Positions 1 to 6,792 of a stretch of DNA of 6,916 nucleotides are shown in pieces. The stretch spans positions 1 to 6,916 of the forward strand of contig JBDRNO010000007.1 of NCBI GenBank assembly GCA_043811005.1. The letters run 5' to 3'. The stretch is from JBDRNO01 sp043811005 (GTDB lineage Bacteria > Bacteroidota > Bacteroidia > NORP154). Numbering within the stretch: position 1 is the first letter of the stretch; the number at the start of each line of letters is the position of its first letter. The notes below the pieces were generated by a model, which searched no databases, was not told where the DNA came from, and saw only the letters and a list, made by a program, of their open reading frames with translations. A program made the translations under genes and the position numbers.

Positions 1-34
1 AATTTATTGCGAATATACGAATAAATAATGTTTG

Positions 35-143
35 ACGCCATGGCCAGTAAGGGATTGCGGTGCTGCGTTTCTATCGCCAGATTCAAAACTTGATGTGGGT
101 GATGCACTATGCATACCGTTGAAACCCTTATTGGCAATAGCGT
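35..143. repeat. Long imperfect stem-loop downstream of the small exported gene
   Basis: Positions 35-56 and 122-143 are inverted copies of each other: 22-nt arms with 18 matches, sharing the core GCCARTAAGGG, around a 65-nt loop. CGGT in the left inner flank (58-61) and its complement near 116-119 let the stem continue with bulges. The element sits just past the stop of the minus-strand gene at 174-752, so on that transcript it is the 3' flank and could act as a terminator, a stabilising structure or a recombination site. It resembles integron attC sites in size and folding, but the RYYYAAC/GTTRRRY core boxes are not present. No open reading frame of note occupies positions 1-173. Confidence 0.6.
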
Positions 144-145
144 GT

Positions 146-160
146 GTTGGCGGTAGTTGT
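146..160 (+). repeat. Left copy of 15-bp inverted repeat flanking the small gene
   Basis: GTTGGCGGTAGTTGT here matches the reverse complement of 825-839 (GTTGGCGGTAATTGT) at 14 of 15 bases. The two copies bracket one gene together with its promoter. Confidence 0.6.
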
Positions 161-173
161 TTGTTGGATTCAA

Positions 174-752
174 TTAAAGATCCTTGAGTATTATTTTTTT
201 CTTTTCTTGGTTGTCCAATATGCTGAATTCTTTTGAAATATAGTCAATTTGAATGGCAGGGTTGTCCCCTGTTTTCGACAAAGTCAATATTATTTCGGTC
301 TGATTAGCAGTCCATTTTCTTTCGACACGTAAATTTCCTTTAGATAAGTAAATTGCCCATTCAGCATCAGTAACAAATTCTTTGTTTATTGCCTTAATTG
401 ATTTTGAGATTGGTTCCCCATATTTTAGGATTAGTAGTTCCTCAAACATCTTATAATCACGTATATAGAAATTAATATTGGTATAATTAGGTGTCAAGTA
501 ATATTTTCCTCTAAATAATTTATTTGATGTTGAAAAAAAGTAAAAAAGGTTTCCTTCAATTTCAGCTAAAGAACAATCATAAATAATAGATGATGCAGTT
601 TCTGTTTTAAGTTTATTTGTCTCAGCCGCTTTTACAGAAGAAGGGTCCATTCCCCACGAGGTGTTTCTGAAGTTAGTTTGTGCTGAAATAGTATTGGTAT
701 AGATAAGCATTAATACAATTCCAACAATGATTGTCAATTTTTCAGTTTTCAT
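174..752 (-). CDS. Exported protein of unknown function, 192 aa
   Basis: I cannot assign a function. Residues 1-24 form a typical Sec signal peptide: lysines at 2 and 5, a hydrophobic core at about 7-18, and cleavage probably after ISA (24) before QT. It has no lipobox cysteine, so a periplasmic or secreted soluble protein is likely. The mature part begins FRNTSWGM (28-35), followed by a region rich in beta-type segments with KYGEP (110-114), RKWTANQTEI (145-154) and a DYIS-type end near 170. An FRxTxWGM opening followed by KYGxP and a W-x-T-xxT-x-I strand occurs in a widespread group of uncharacterised bacterial exported proteins, as I recall it. The ATG is supported by the signal peptide and by a promoter about 40 bp upstream. 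The gene is visibly more AT-rich than the antiporter gene and is flanked by inverted repeats, which suggests acquired DNA. Confidence 0.85.
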   Translation of the reverse strand: MKTEKLTIIVGIVLMLIYTNTISAQTNFRNTSWGMDPSSVKAAETNKLKTETASSIIYDCSLAEIEGNLFYFFSTSNKLFRGKYYLTPNYTNINFYIRDYKMFEELLILKYGEPISKSIKAINKEFVTDAEWAIYLSKGNLRVERKWTANQTEIILTLSKTGDNPAIQIDYISKEFSILDNQEKKKIILKDL

Positions 753-793
753 AGTTTTTGTTTTATAGGATTATTAATTTCTAATTTTTTTTG

Positions 794-801
794 CAAAGGT
801 A
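794..801 (-). promoter_or_regulatory. Bacteroidota -7 promoter element for the small exported gene
   Basis: On the minus strand the sequence reads TACCTTTG, an exact match to the Bacteroidota sigma-ABfr -7 consensus TAnnTTTG. It lies about 41 bp before the ATG at 752, giving a short leader of roughly 35 nt. TTG triplets occur 12 and 24 bp upstream of it, neither at the ideal -33 spacing. The promoter lies inside the inverted repeats, so the gene carries its own promoter. Confidence 0.6.
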
Positions 802-824
802 TATTAAATTTATCAATTTATCTT

Positions 825-839
825 ACAATTACCGCCAAC
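825..839 (-). repeat. Right copy of 15-bp inverted repeat flanking the small gene
   Basis: The minus strand reads GTTGGCGGTAATTGT, matching 146-160 at 14 of 15 bases in opposite orientation. The TAA stop of the neighbouring MFS gene (829-831) falls inside it, and it overlaps a GC-rich palindrome that starts at 832. Confidence 0.6.
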
Positions 840-2195
840 GGCAGGCGGAGTTTACCCTGAGGGACGAAGGGCTACATTTAGTTATTCGCTGATTTCTGAT
901 ACAAATTAACAAAATAAACCCCATAAGAAAAAAAGTTATTAAGATCAATACTGAATTACGCATACTTCCTGTAAATGCCTCTATATACCCATAGCAAGCT
1001 GTTCCGAGAACAGTCGCCAGCTTTGCCATCACATCATAAAAGCTGAAATAAGATGCATGGTCCTGGGTTTGTGGCAGCATCTTGGAATATGTAGAACGGG
1101 AAAGCGCCTGCATGCCGCCCATTACCAATCCTGCAAAAGCAGCCACGATTATAAATCCGGTTGAGCCATATACAAAATATACCCCTATGCAAATCCCTAC
1201 CCAAATACAAATAGAAATGATAAGAGCGTTAATATTTCCTGTTAGCTTCGATAAATAAGAAAATAAATATGCACCAATAACACCAACTATCTGGATTATC
1301 ATAATTGTAATGATCAAAAGATCCGTATCCAATTCAAGCTCCTTTTTTCCGAAATTTGCCGCCATGTACATTACTGTTTGCAGCCCGGCAATGTAAAAGA
1401 AAAAAGCAAAAAGAAATATTTTCAAAGATTTAAGTTCTTTCAACTGCTTCCATACAAATCCCAACTTTTTGTATCCATTAAACAAATAATTCCCTTCTGG
1501 CTTCCTGTTATAAATATTCCCGGGAAGCTTACTAAAAGTGATCTGTGAAAAGCCAATCCACCAAATCCCTACTGATAGGAAAGATATCTTTGAAGGTAAT
1601 TCCGGGTCAGTAATACAGAACCAAACCGGGTTTTTTATCATCAGCAAATTAAAAATCAATAATATTATACTGCCTATGTAACCATAAGCATATCCTTTAG
1701 CGCTGATCCTGTCATGATCTTTTGGTTCTGCAATTTCGGGCAGGAATGCATTATAAAAAACAATACTTCCCGAATAACCCATACTTGCCAGGATAAAAGC
1801 TATTATCCCAAACTCAATATTGGTTCCTGCAAACCAGAATAAAGCAATACATGAAAAAGCCCCGAGGTATGTAAAAAACTGCATAAATCCTTTCTTGCTT
1901 CCAGTATAATCAGCAATGGAGGATAATAAAGGAGATATTACAGCAACAAGAAGAAATGAAACAGATACCGCATAAGCGTAAAGTTCCGTGTTAACAAAGT
2001 TAATGCCGAAAAATGAAACGATATCACTATTTCCTGTCCGGGTTACCTGGATATAGTAAATAGGGAATATTGTGGATGTAATAACTAAGGAGTAAACGGA
2101 ATTTGCCCAATCGTAGAAAGCCCAGGCGTTTACTATTTTAGATTTTAGATTTATGATTTTAGATTTTAAGTTAAATAAGCTTTCTAAAAATTCAT
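829..2195 (-). CDS. UMF1-family MFS transporter with disrupted start
   Basis: This is a multi-spanning membrane transporter of the UMF1 branch of the major facilitator superfamily (related to Atg22); the substrate is unknown. Hallmarks in order are NAWAFYDWANSVYS (2089-2130), a motif-A-like ADYTGSKKGF (about 1885-1914), YNAFLPEIAEPKDHDRIS followed by GYAYGYIGS, and GGMQALSRSTYSKMLP. The frame is open from 2199 down to the TAA at 829-831, yet has no ATG, GTG or TTG above the ATG at 1882-1884. Starting there gives 351 aa and loses the first membrane segments and motif A, so I reject it as the true start. An ATG at 2193-2195, preceded by a good -7 element, reads only M-N-F-stop. One extra T in the T5 run (2186-2190) would join it to the full frame, giving about 455 aa. 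The cause could be a sequencing error, a genuine frameshift or slippage. The final residues (about SACRWR) come from a repeat element. Confidence 0.8.
832..871. repeat. REP-like GC-rich double palindrome
   Basis: Two short hairpins follow one another. CCGCC/GGCGG around AACGGCA occupies 832-848. CCCT/AGGG around a GAGGGACGA-type centre occupies 855-871. The GC content stands out sharply against the AT-rich surroundings, which is typical of REP-like dispersed elements. It overlaps the 3' end of the MFS reading frame and supplies that protein's last residues. Whether it is repeated elsewhere in this genome cannot be seen here. Confidence 0.5.
2135..2169. repeat. Period-7 tandem repeat, five units, inside the MFS 5' end
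   Basis: Five consecutive 7-mers on the plus strand: ATTTTAG, ATTTTAG, ATTTATG, ATTTTAG, ATTTTAA. In the open minus-strand frame they encode a seven-residue repeat, NLKSKII then NLKSKIV, immediately before the conserved NAWAFYDW of the transporter. The array appears to have extended or replaced the native N-terminus. Confidence 0.75.
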
Positions 2196-2227
2196 GAAGC
2201 TAAATTGTTAAATGGCTATGGTTACAA

Positions 2228-2235
2228 CAAAAATA
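2228..2235 (-). promoter_or_regulatory. Probable -7 element for the MFS gene
   Basis: The minus strand reads TATTTTTG, matching TAnnTTTG. It lies 32 bp before the ATG at 2193-2195, implying a leader of about 25 nt. No convincing -33 TTG is seen at 17-23 bp; TTGCATG starts only about 8 bp upstream. The position favours 2193-2195 as the original start of the transporter gene. Confidence 0.4.
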
Positions 2236-2248
2236 CGTACATGCAATC

Positions 2249-2325
2249 ACCCTGTATCTTACATGCTGCATTTTGCATCCGGCATTCAATATCCAATATC
2301 CAGTAACCAGCGACCAATAACCAGA
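2249..2325. repeat. Degenerate period-7 array, about eleven units
   Basis: Read in steps of seven from 2249 the plus strand gives ACCCTGT, ATCTTAC, ATGCTGC, ATTTTGC, ATCCGGC, ATTCAAT, ATCCAAT, ATCCAGT, AACCAGC, GACCAAT, AACCAGA. Every unit starts with a purine, and most begin with AT or AAC/GAC, with a C-rich or T-rich middle. The phase is kept for 77 bp while the unit drifts. It fills most of the spacer between the antiporter stop and the MFS promoter; the rest of that spacer shows nothing further. Confidence 0.65.
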
Positions 2326-2346
2326 AACAATCACTTTATCACCCAA

Positions 2347-4275
2347 TCAATCCTTCAAACGCAGTGTTAAATTTTCTATACTTTTTATCGAACCAACCAC
2401 AGTAACTATGTCATGAAGCCGTAACCTGGAATAACCGTGGGTGACCATCATGTGTCTGCCACGCATAACTGAAAGAATGATTACATCGGCAGGAGCCCGC
2501 AGATCGCGCAAAGCTATACCATGCAAATTGGGATTTAGCACCTCCAGATCCACGGTATCCTGGTTTTCTTCCATACCCAGAAGCAGGGAAGTAGCAACGG
2601 GAGAGCGCACGAGATGATCAAGCAAACTTACTATGGCAGTGGAAGGTTCAACGATTAAGCAACCAAGCTCATGAAAGCGGTCGAAATTAGTACGGTCGTT
2701 CAGGCGGACAACAAGGTCTTTGGTGCCAAAGTGCTCATAAGCCATCTCGCAGACCTGGTAGTTTTCCTTATCGGATAACATTGTTACAATAGCTTCTGCG
2801 TTTCCGGCATTAAGCTCTTTCATCGTCTTCAATGATAAACCGGAGATAGCTTGAATATCCACACCAACATCCAATACTTTATCCATTATCACCTTTCTTG
2901 ATGCGATCTTCACTTTCCAGCCGTGTTCCTGCAACTGCCGGGCTAAAGCAAACGATTGCCCTTCCAGCCCAAAGATGATGGCATAAGGCTTGCCCTCCAG
3001 TTTGGGCGTTTCTGCGCGTGGATGACCTTCTCCAACAAGATAAATCGCCCACTTGAACAATGGTGGACCAACGAACTGGTTTAGCACTATTACTCCTATG
3101 ATCACTGTAAAAAACTCAGTCCCCCATTCAGTGAACGCTCCCATGACTATAGTTGCCAAACCTATTGAAACACCTGCCTGGGTTACATAAGGCATCCAGC
3201 TAATTCGATTATAACGCATGGGATCGCCTCCTAAGTATCCGCCAACGAAGCCGGCTATAACCAAAGCTAACAAGCGAACAGTAAACAATATCAATGCGAT
3301 TACCCATACTTTAGCAAGGATATTCAATGAAATGGACGCACCGGTCAGAGTGAAAAAGACAACATAAACCGCTGGTCCGGCATCCTTCAGGATTTTCAGG
3401 AACTCAGCCCGGTATTTGCTGTAATTAGTAACTATAAAGCTTCCGATTATGCATATGAGCAATGGCTCTATATAGATCTCAAAGGGTAACTGTTGCTTGC
3501 TCCATTCACGAACAAAGTGAGAAAGCACATATACTCCGTAGCCCGCTAGCAAGATCATTGCTGTTTTCACCAGGATAGCAGTTGGAATGGAAAGAATTAT
3601 ACTCAGCACCTTGCCAAGGATATAGCCAATTCCAAAAGCAAGCAGCAGCTCGAATAAAAGAAGTATGATGAAATACAGGTTAAAACTCACTCCATGTACA
3701 AGCGCCTTTGAAATAGTAAAGCTAACAGCAAACAGCATGATCACTAAAAAGTCCTTTAATACAGTTACCCCCATTACTGTTTGGGTGAAGGGGCCTTTTG
3801 CCCGCAGTTCGTTTACAATTGCAATGGCAGAAGCAGGGGAACGTGCTACGAAGATCGTTCCAGCCAAAATAGAAACGGAAATTTTGCTTCCCATAGACAT
3901 GGTCAGCATGAAGGGGATGTAGTCAGCCAGGTAGAAAACAGCCAGGCTGCCGAGTGTGAATGTAACCACGAGTTGCCCGAAGGTCATCCAGATGATGCTT
4001 TTGTAGCGACTCCTTAGTTCCCTCAGGTAGAGTTCAGCAGCCGCAGCGAAGGCGATGAATGCTAAGGAAAAATCGTTTACGAAGTTCAGGTTTCCCATTG
4101 CCTCCAACGGGATCAGATCTAATACAAATGGTCCGGCAAGTATACCCATGATTAGAAATCCGGTGATCAGAGGCAACCGTACTTTTAAGAAGAGCTTGGC
4201 GATCTGATTTGAGGCAACCGCAATTATAATAAAACCCGCAAGAAAAAATAATATCTCAAGATAATTTTCCATCAT
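2347..4275 (-). CDS. CPA2 monovalent cation:proton antiporter with RCK/TrkA domains
   Basis: This is an inner-membrane antiporter of the KefB/KefC-like CPA2 family, expected to exchange K+ or Na+ for protons under nucleotide control. Residues about 5-415 form the membrane domain with around 12-13 hydrophobic segments. It includes AELYLREL (80-87), where KefC-type proteins carry ELxL, then ARSPASAIAIV (144-154), VLKDF (172-176) with Lys174-Asp175 in the ion-binding helix, and TGASISL (311-317). Residues about 429-545 form an RCK-N/TrkA-N Rossmann fold starting YAIIFGLEGQ; its glycine pattern is weaker than GxGxxG. Residues about 572-640 form an RCK-C/TrkA-C domain. Starts at ATGATG with no Shine-Dalgarno. 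The dehydrogenase gene ends 47 bp upstream with no clear promoter between, so co-transcription is likely. Ion specificity cannot be read from the sequence. Confidence 0.9.
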   Translation of the reverse strand: MMENYLEILFFLAGFIIIAVASNQIAKLFLKVRLPLITGFLIMGILAGPFVLDLIPLEAMGNLNFVNDFSLAFIAFAAAAELYLRELRSRYKSIIWMTFGQLVVTFTLGSLAVFYLADYIPFMLTMSMGSKISVSILAGTIFVARSPASAIAIVNELRAKGPFTQTVMGVTVLKDFLVIMLFAVSFTISKALVHGVSFNLYFIILLLFELLLAFGIGYILGKVLSIILSIPTAILVKTAMILLAGYGVYVLSHFVREWSKQQLPFEIYIEPLLICIIGSFIVTNYSKYRAEFLKILKDAGPAVYVVFFTLTGASISLNILAKVWVIALILFTVRLLALVIAGFVGGYLGGDPMRYNRISWMPYVTQAGVSIGLATIVMGAFTEWGTEFFTVIIGVIVLNQFVGPPLFKWAIYLVGEGHPRAETPKLEGKPYAIIFGLEGQSFALARQLQEHGWKVKIASRKVIMDKVLDVGVDIQAISGLSLKTMKELNAGNAEAIVTMLSDKENYQVCEMAYEHFGTKDLVVRLNDRTNFDRFHELGCLIVEPSTAIVSLLDHLVRSPVATSLLLGMEENQDTVDLEVLNPNLHGIALRDLRAPADVIILSVMRGRHMMVTHGYSRLRLHDIVTVVGSIKSIENLTLRLKD

Positions 4276-4322
4276 AAATTTGGAAAAATAATGAAATTTG
4301 CAGGAAGAAGGAAATAAAAATA

Positions 4323-5351
4323 CTAATCAATTCTTAAAACCTTTGCTCCCCGGATCATGTTTTTTTTAAGCTGAACTAATGCTTCATTGGCATCTTCCAG
4401 TGAAAACTCCTGAATTTCCGGTTTGATGGGAATTTCAGCAGCAAGTTCCATGAACTGTCTTATATCGCTCCTCGTTACATTCGCCACACTCTTTATCTCC
4501 TTTTCCATCCACAGATGTTCGGAATAATTTAATTGCATGAGGTATTCCTTGTCCACAGCTTCTTTGCGAATCGCGTTGATCACCAGTCTCCCGCCGGGTT
4601 TCAGGTTCTTCATTGCCTCTACTACAGGTTTCCATACCGGTGTTGTGTCAATGATACTATCCAGTTTTACTGGTGATTCGTTCTCTGTTTCACCTGCCCA
4701 GCAAGCCCCAAGCTCTATCGAAAATTTTCTTTCTTTTTCACTTCTGGCGAAAACAAAGACCTTTGAGTTTGGGAATTTATACCTTACCATTTTCAATACA
4801 AGGTGACCTGCCGCTCCAAATCCGGTCAAACCAAGATTCTGCCCGTTTTTCAGGTTGCACAGTTCCAGTGACCTGTATCCTATTGCGCCTGCACATAAAA
4901 GAGGAGCCGCTTCTACATCGGAAAAGATATTGGGAATACGATAGGCGAAATCCTGGAGAACAGTCATATACTCCGCATACCCTCCGTTAGCATCCCTGCC
5001 GGTTGCCATGAAATCTTTGCACAGGTTCTCATTTCCGTTCAGGCAAAATTCACACTTTCCGCAAGCTGAGTAAATCCATGCAATGCCAACCCTGTCTCCG
5101 ATCCGGAAAGCATTAGCTCCGCTGCCGGTCTCACGGACATGTCCAACCACTTGATGACCTAGAACAACAGGTAAACGCGGTGGAGGTGTTCTGCCTTCGA
5201 TCTCGTCCAATTCAGTGTGACAAACTCCGCAGGCAGTGACTTTAACTAATATCTCTTTTTCTCCGGGAACAGGGTTTGGCAAATTTGTTAGTTCCAAAGG
5301 GTGGGGGTTTTCTTCCAGATTGCAAAGAGTATTTAATACCATTGCTTTCAT
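4323..5351 (-). CDS. Zinc-dependent medium-chain alcohol dehydrogenase
   Basis: This is a cytosolic oxidoreductase of the zinc MDR superfamily, interconverting alcohols and aldehydes or ketones with NAD(P)H. The N-terminal GroES-like domain has probable catalytic zinc ligands Cys44 (in CGVCHTEL), His66 (LGHQVVG) and Cys153 (LLCAGAIGY). Structural zinc cysteines are 97, 100, 103 and 111 (CGKCEFCLNGNENLC). The Rossmann domain carries GFGAAG at 177-182. The second beta strand ends VFVFARS (198-204) without an acidic residue, which favours NADPH (inference). Gln67 stands where GHE is usual in the superfamily; from memory GHQ is frequent in this subgroup. The 342-aa length is normal and the protein looks intact. 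The start MKAMVL is typical for the family. The likely substrate is an aldehyde or short-chain alcohol but is not determinable. Confidence 0.9.
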   Translation of the reverse strand: MKAMVLNTLCNLEENPHPLELTNLPNPVPGEKEILVKVTACGVCHTELDEIEGRTPPPRLPVVLGHQVVGHVRETGSGANAFRIGDRVGIAWIYSACGKCEFCLNGNENLCKDFMATGRDANGGYAEYMTVLQDFAYRIPNIFSDVEAAPLLCAGAIGYRSLELCNLKNGQNLGLTGFGAAGHLVLKMVRYKFPNSKVFVFARSEKERKFSIELGACWAGETENESPVKLDSIIDTTPVWKPVVEAMKNLKPGGRLVINAIRKEAVDKEYLMQLNYSEHLWMEKEIKSVANVTRSDIRQFMELAAEIPIKPEIQEFSLEDANEALVQLKKNMIRGAKVLRID

Positions 5352-5413
5352 ATAGCTTGATTTTGATATTCCTTAAAATTATTGAACTAAAAATTAAGCT
5401 AATTTGATGTTTT

Positions 5414-5470
5414 GCCACGAATTTCACTAATTTTCACTAAATTTTTATGTAAATTCGTGTAATTAGTGGC
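5414..5470. repeat. 57-bp imperfect palindrome between NamZ and dehydrogenase genes
   Basis: GCCAC at 5414-5418 pairs with GTGGC at 5466-5470. The 23-nt arms match at 19 positions, built from alternating CAC and AATT blocks around an 11-nt loop. It starts 3 bases after the stop codon of the muramidase gene, so it could fold in the transcript as a terminator or 3' stabiliser, though no clear U-tract follows. GCCACGAATT-type palindromes are, from memory, common dispersed intergenic elements in Bacteroidota. Confidence 0.6.
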
Positions 5471-5473
5471 TAT

Positions 5474-6739
5474 TCACTCAAAATCCGGATAAAGCAGATA
5501 TCCTTTCCGAATTACCTTAAATTTTTCAAGGTCTTTTTGCCAGGTTTTGCGGATTTCCATCTCGCTTACACCATCAATTATTTGCTGTCTCATTGTAGAG
5601 CTACCTGTGAGGTTATCAAAGTAATCATTAAAGAAATTTTCTTTATCAGGTATGCTTTCATAGGCGCTGGTTAACCAATACAAGTATATTTTTTTATAAT
5701 TCTTTATAAATACTTTTCCAAACATTGACAGATCATAGCCATAGCATTTCACCCCTTTATAGGGAGGGTTTTTGCTTGCACCCGGGATACTGCGTGGGGT
5801 GAAGGTATACATTCCTTCCCGTCCGTCAGTGCGGGATGTGTTAACCTCATTTGAAGAAGGTGGATTTGTTTTTTGCATATCGGGATGGCCGACAACCTGG
5901 AATGGCATATCAGTGCCCCTGCCAACGCTGATAACAGTGCCCTCAAATAATCCAAGCGTAGGATACAGGTAAACCGAGACCATATTGGGTAGGTTGGGAG
6001 AGGGCTTTACAGGCAATTGGTAATGATCCTTATGAGTGTAACCTTCGCATAAAATGTGAAACAGTTCGCATTTAACCGAATTTTTAAGCCAGCCCTGTCC
6101 GTTGATCATCCGGGCGTATTCAGCCATGGTCATTCCGTGAATGACAGGTACTGGGTGAAGGCCTGAAAATGATCTATACTTTTCTTCCATCACAGGACCG
6201 TCAACGTAAAACCCGTTAGGATTGGGTCTGTCGAGAACCAGGAATTGCACATTATTCTCTGCACATGATTCCATTGAGTAATGCATGGTTGAAATATAGG
6301 TGTAAAACCTAACACCAACATCCTGAATATCAAATACCATTATATCAATGTCTTTTAATTCACTTGACTTAGGTTTAATATTTTTACCATACAATGAAAT
6401 GACGGGTAAGCCCGTTTTCTTATCCTGATAATCTTTAACATGCTCCCCGGCATCAGCATCGCCCCTGAAGCCATGCTCCGGGCTGAAAACTTTCCTGATA
6501 TCAACACCTATGGCTAAAAGACTATCTACAAGATGGGTGTTTCCTATCAAGGACGACTGGTTGGCAATAATTGCAATCGATTTACCTTTCAACAAAGGCA
6601 GGTAGAGGTCGGTTCTCTCCGCACCAACCTTGATGGTTTTATTATAGAGAAGATTCTCTGAAGATTGTTGGGCAAAGGCAATTGTTAAAAACAGAAAAAA
6701 CAGTAAATTTGTTATTGTTATATTGTTAAATTGTTTCAT
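5474..6739 (-). CDS. namZ: Exo-beta-N-acetylmuramidase-like secreted protein (DUF1343, GH171)
   Basis: The family removes terminal N-acetylmuramic acid from peptidoglycan fragments, as shown for Bacillus NamZ (YbbC) and a Tannerella homologue, and serves cell-wall recycling or scavenging. A signal peptide spans 1-23 (hydrophobic core about 11-20, cleavage after AFA before QQ), so it acts in the periplasm or outside. The family domain runs from about 38 to the end with FSPEHGFRG (85-93), FDIQDVGVRFYTY (136-148), LDRPNPNG (169-176), KPSPNLPN (245-252), GRGTDMPFQVVGHP (273-286) and IPGASKNPPYKG (318-329). Residues about 291-308 look like an insertion between GHPDMQ and MYTFTPR, two blocks normally much closer. 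Otherwise it is full length, slightly longer than the usual 400 or so residues because of that insert. The gene has its own promoter; MurNAc-transport or kinase partners are not within the window. Confidence 0.9.
   Translation of the reverse strand: MKQFNNITITNLLFFLFLTIAFAQQSSENLLYNKTIKVGAERTDLYLPLLKGKSIAIIANQSSLIGNTHLVDSLLAIGVDIRKVFSPEHGFRGDADAGEHVKDYQDKKTGLPVISLYGKNIKPKSSELKDIDIMVFDIQDVGVRFYTYISTMHYSMESCAENNVQFLVLDRPNPNGFYVDGPVMEEKYRSFSGLHPVPVIHGMTMAEYARMINGQGWLKNSVKCELFHILCEGYTHKDHYQLPVKPSPNLPNMVSVYLYPTLGLFEGTVISVGRGTDMPFQVVGHPDMQKTNPPSSNEVNTSRTDGREGMYTFTPRSIPGASKNPPYKGVKCYGYDLSMFGKVFIKNYKKIYLYWLTSAYESIPDKENFFNDYFDNLTGSSTMRQQIIDGVSEMEIRKTWQKDLEKFKVIRKGYLLYPDFE
5816..5869. other. Probable in-frame repeat insertion within namZ
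   Basis: The 54 bp encoding TNPPSSNEVNTSRTDGRE (residues 291-308) interrupt an otherwise conserved stretch. They include a small palindrome with TCCCG/CGGGA ends at 5817-5836. The encoded residues are polar and low in structure, as expected for a surface loop. Boundaries are approximate and the inserted nature is inferred from memory of family spacing. Confidence 0.4.
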
Positions 6740-6792
6740 TGTATCTTAAATAATTGTTATTTATACAGTTTTGTGGATGGTAAAAGGTTGTT

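Noticed and set aside
35..143. Canonical integron attC site
   Set aside because: The folding resembles one, but no RYYYAAC or GTTRRRY core boxes fit at the ends and no integron integrase is in the window.
829..1884. A 351-aa transporter starting at the ATG at 1882-1884
   Set aside because: It would lack the first membrane segments, the NAWAFYDWANSVYS hallmark and the motif-A-like segment, all of which are encoded in the same open frame upstream.
2135..2325. CRISPR array
   Set aside because: The periodicity is 7 bp with drifting units; there are no 25-40 bp repeats with spacers and no cas genes.
3665..4017. Plus-strand open frames inside the antiporter gene
   Set aside because: They are antisense shadows of a well-supported conserved gene, with no promoter or recognisable protein features.
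4435..4990. Open frames overlapping the alcohol dehydrogenase on both strands
   Set aside because: The dehydrogenase has all its zinc and nucleotide motifs, and the overlapping frames have no domain-like composition.
5242..5427. A 61-aa minus-strand frame across the dehydrogenase start
   Set aside because: Most of it overlaps the dehydrogenase N-terminus in another frame, it starts in the AT-rich spacer beside the palindrome, and it shows no protein features.
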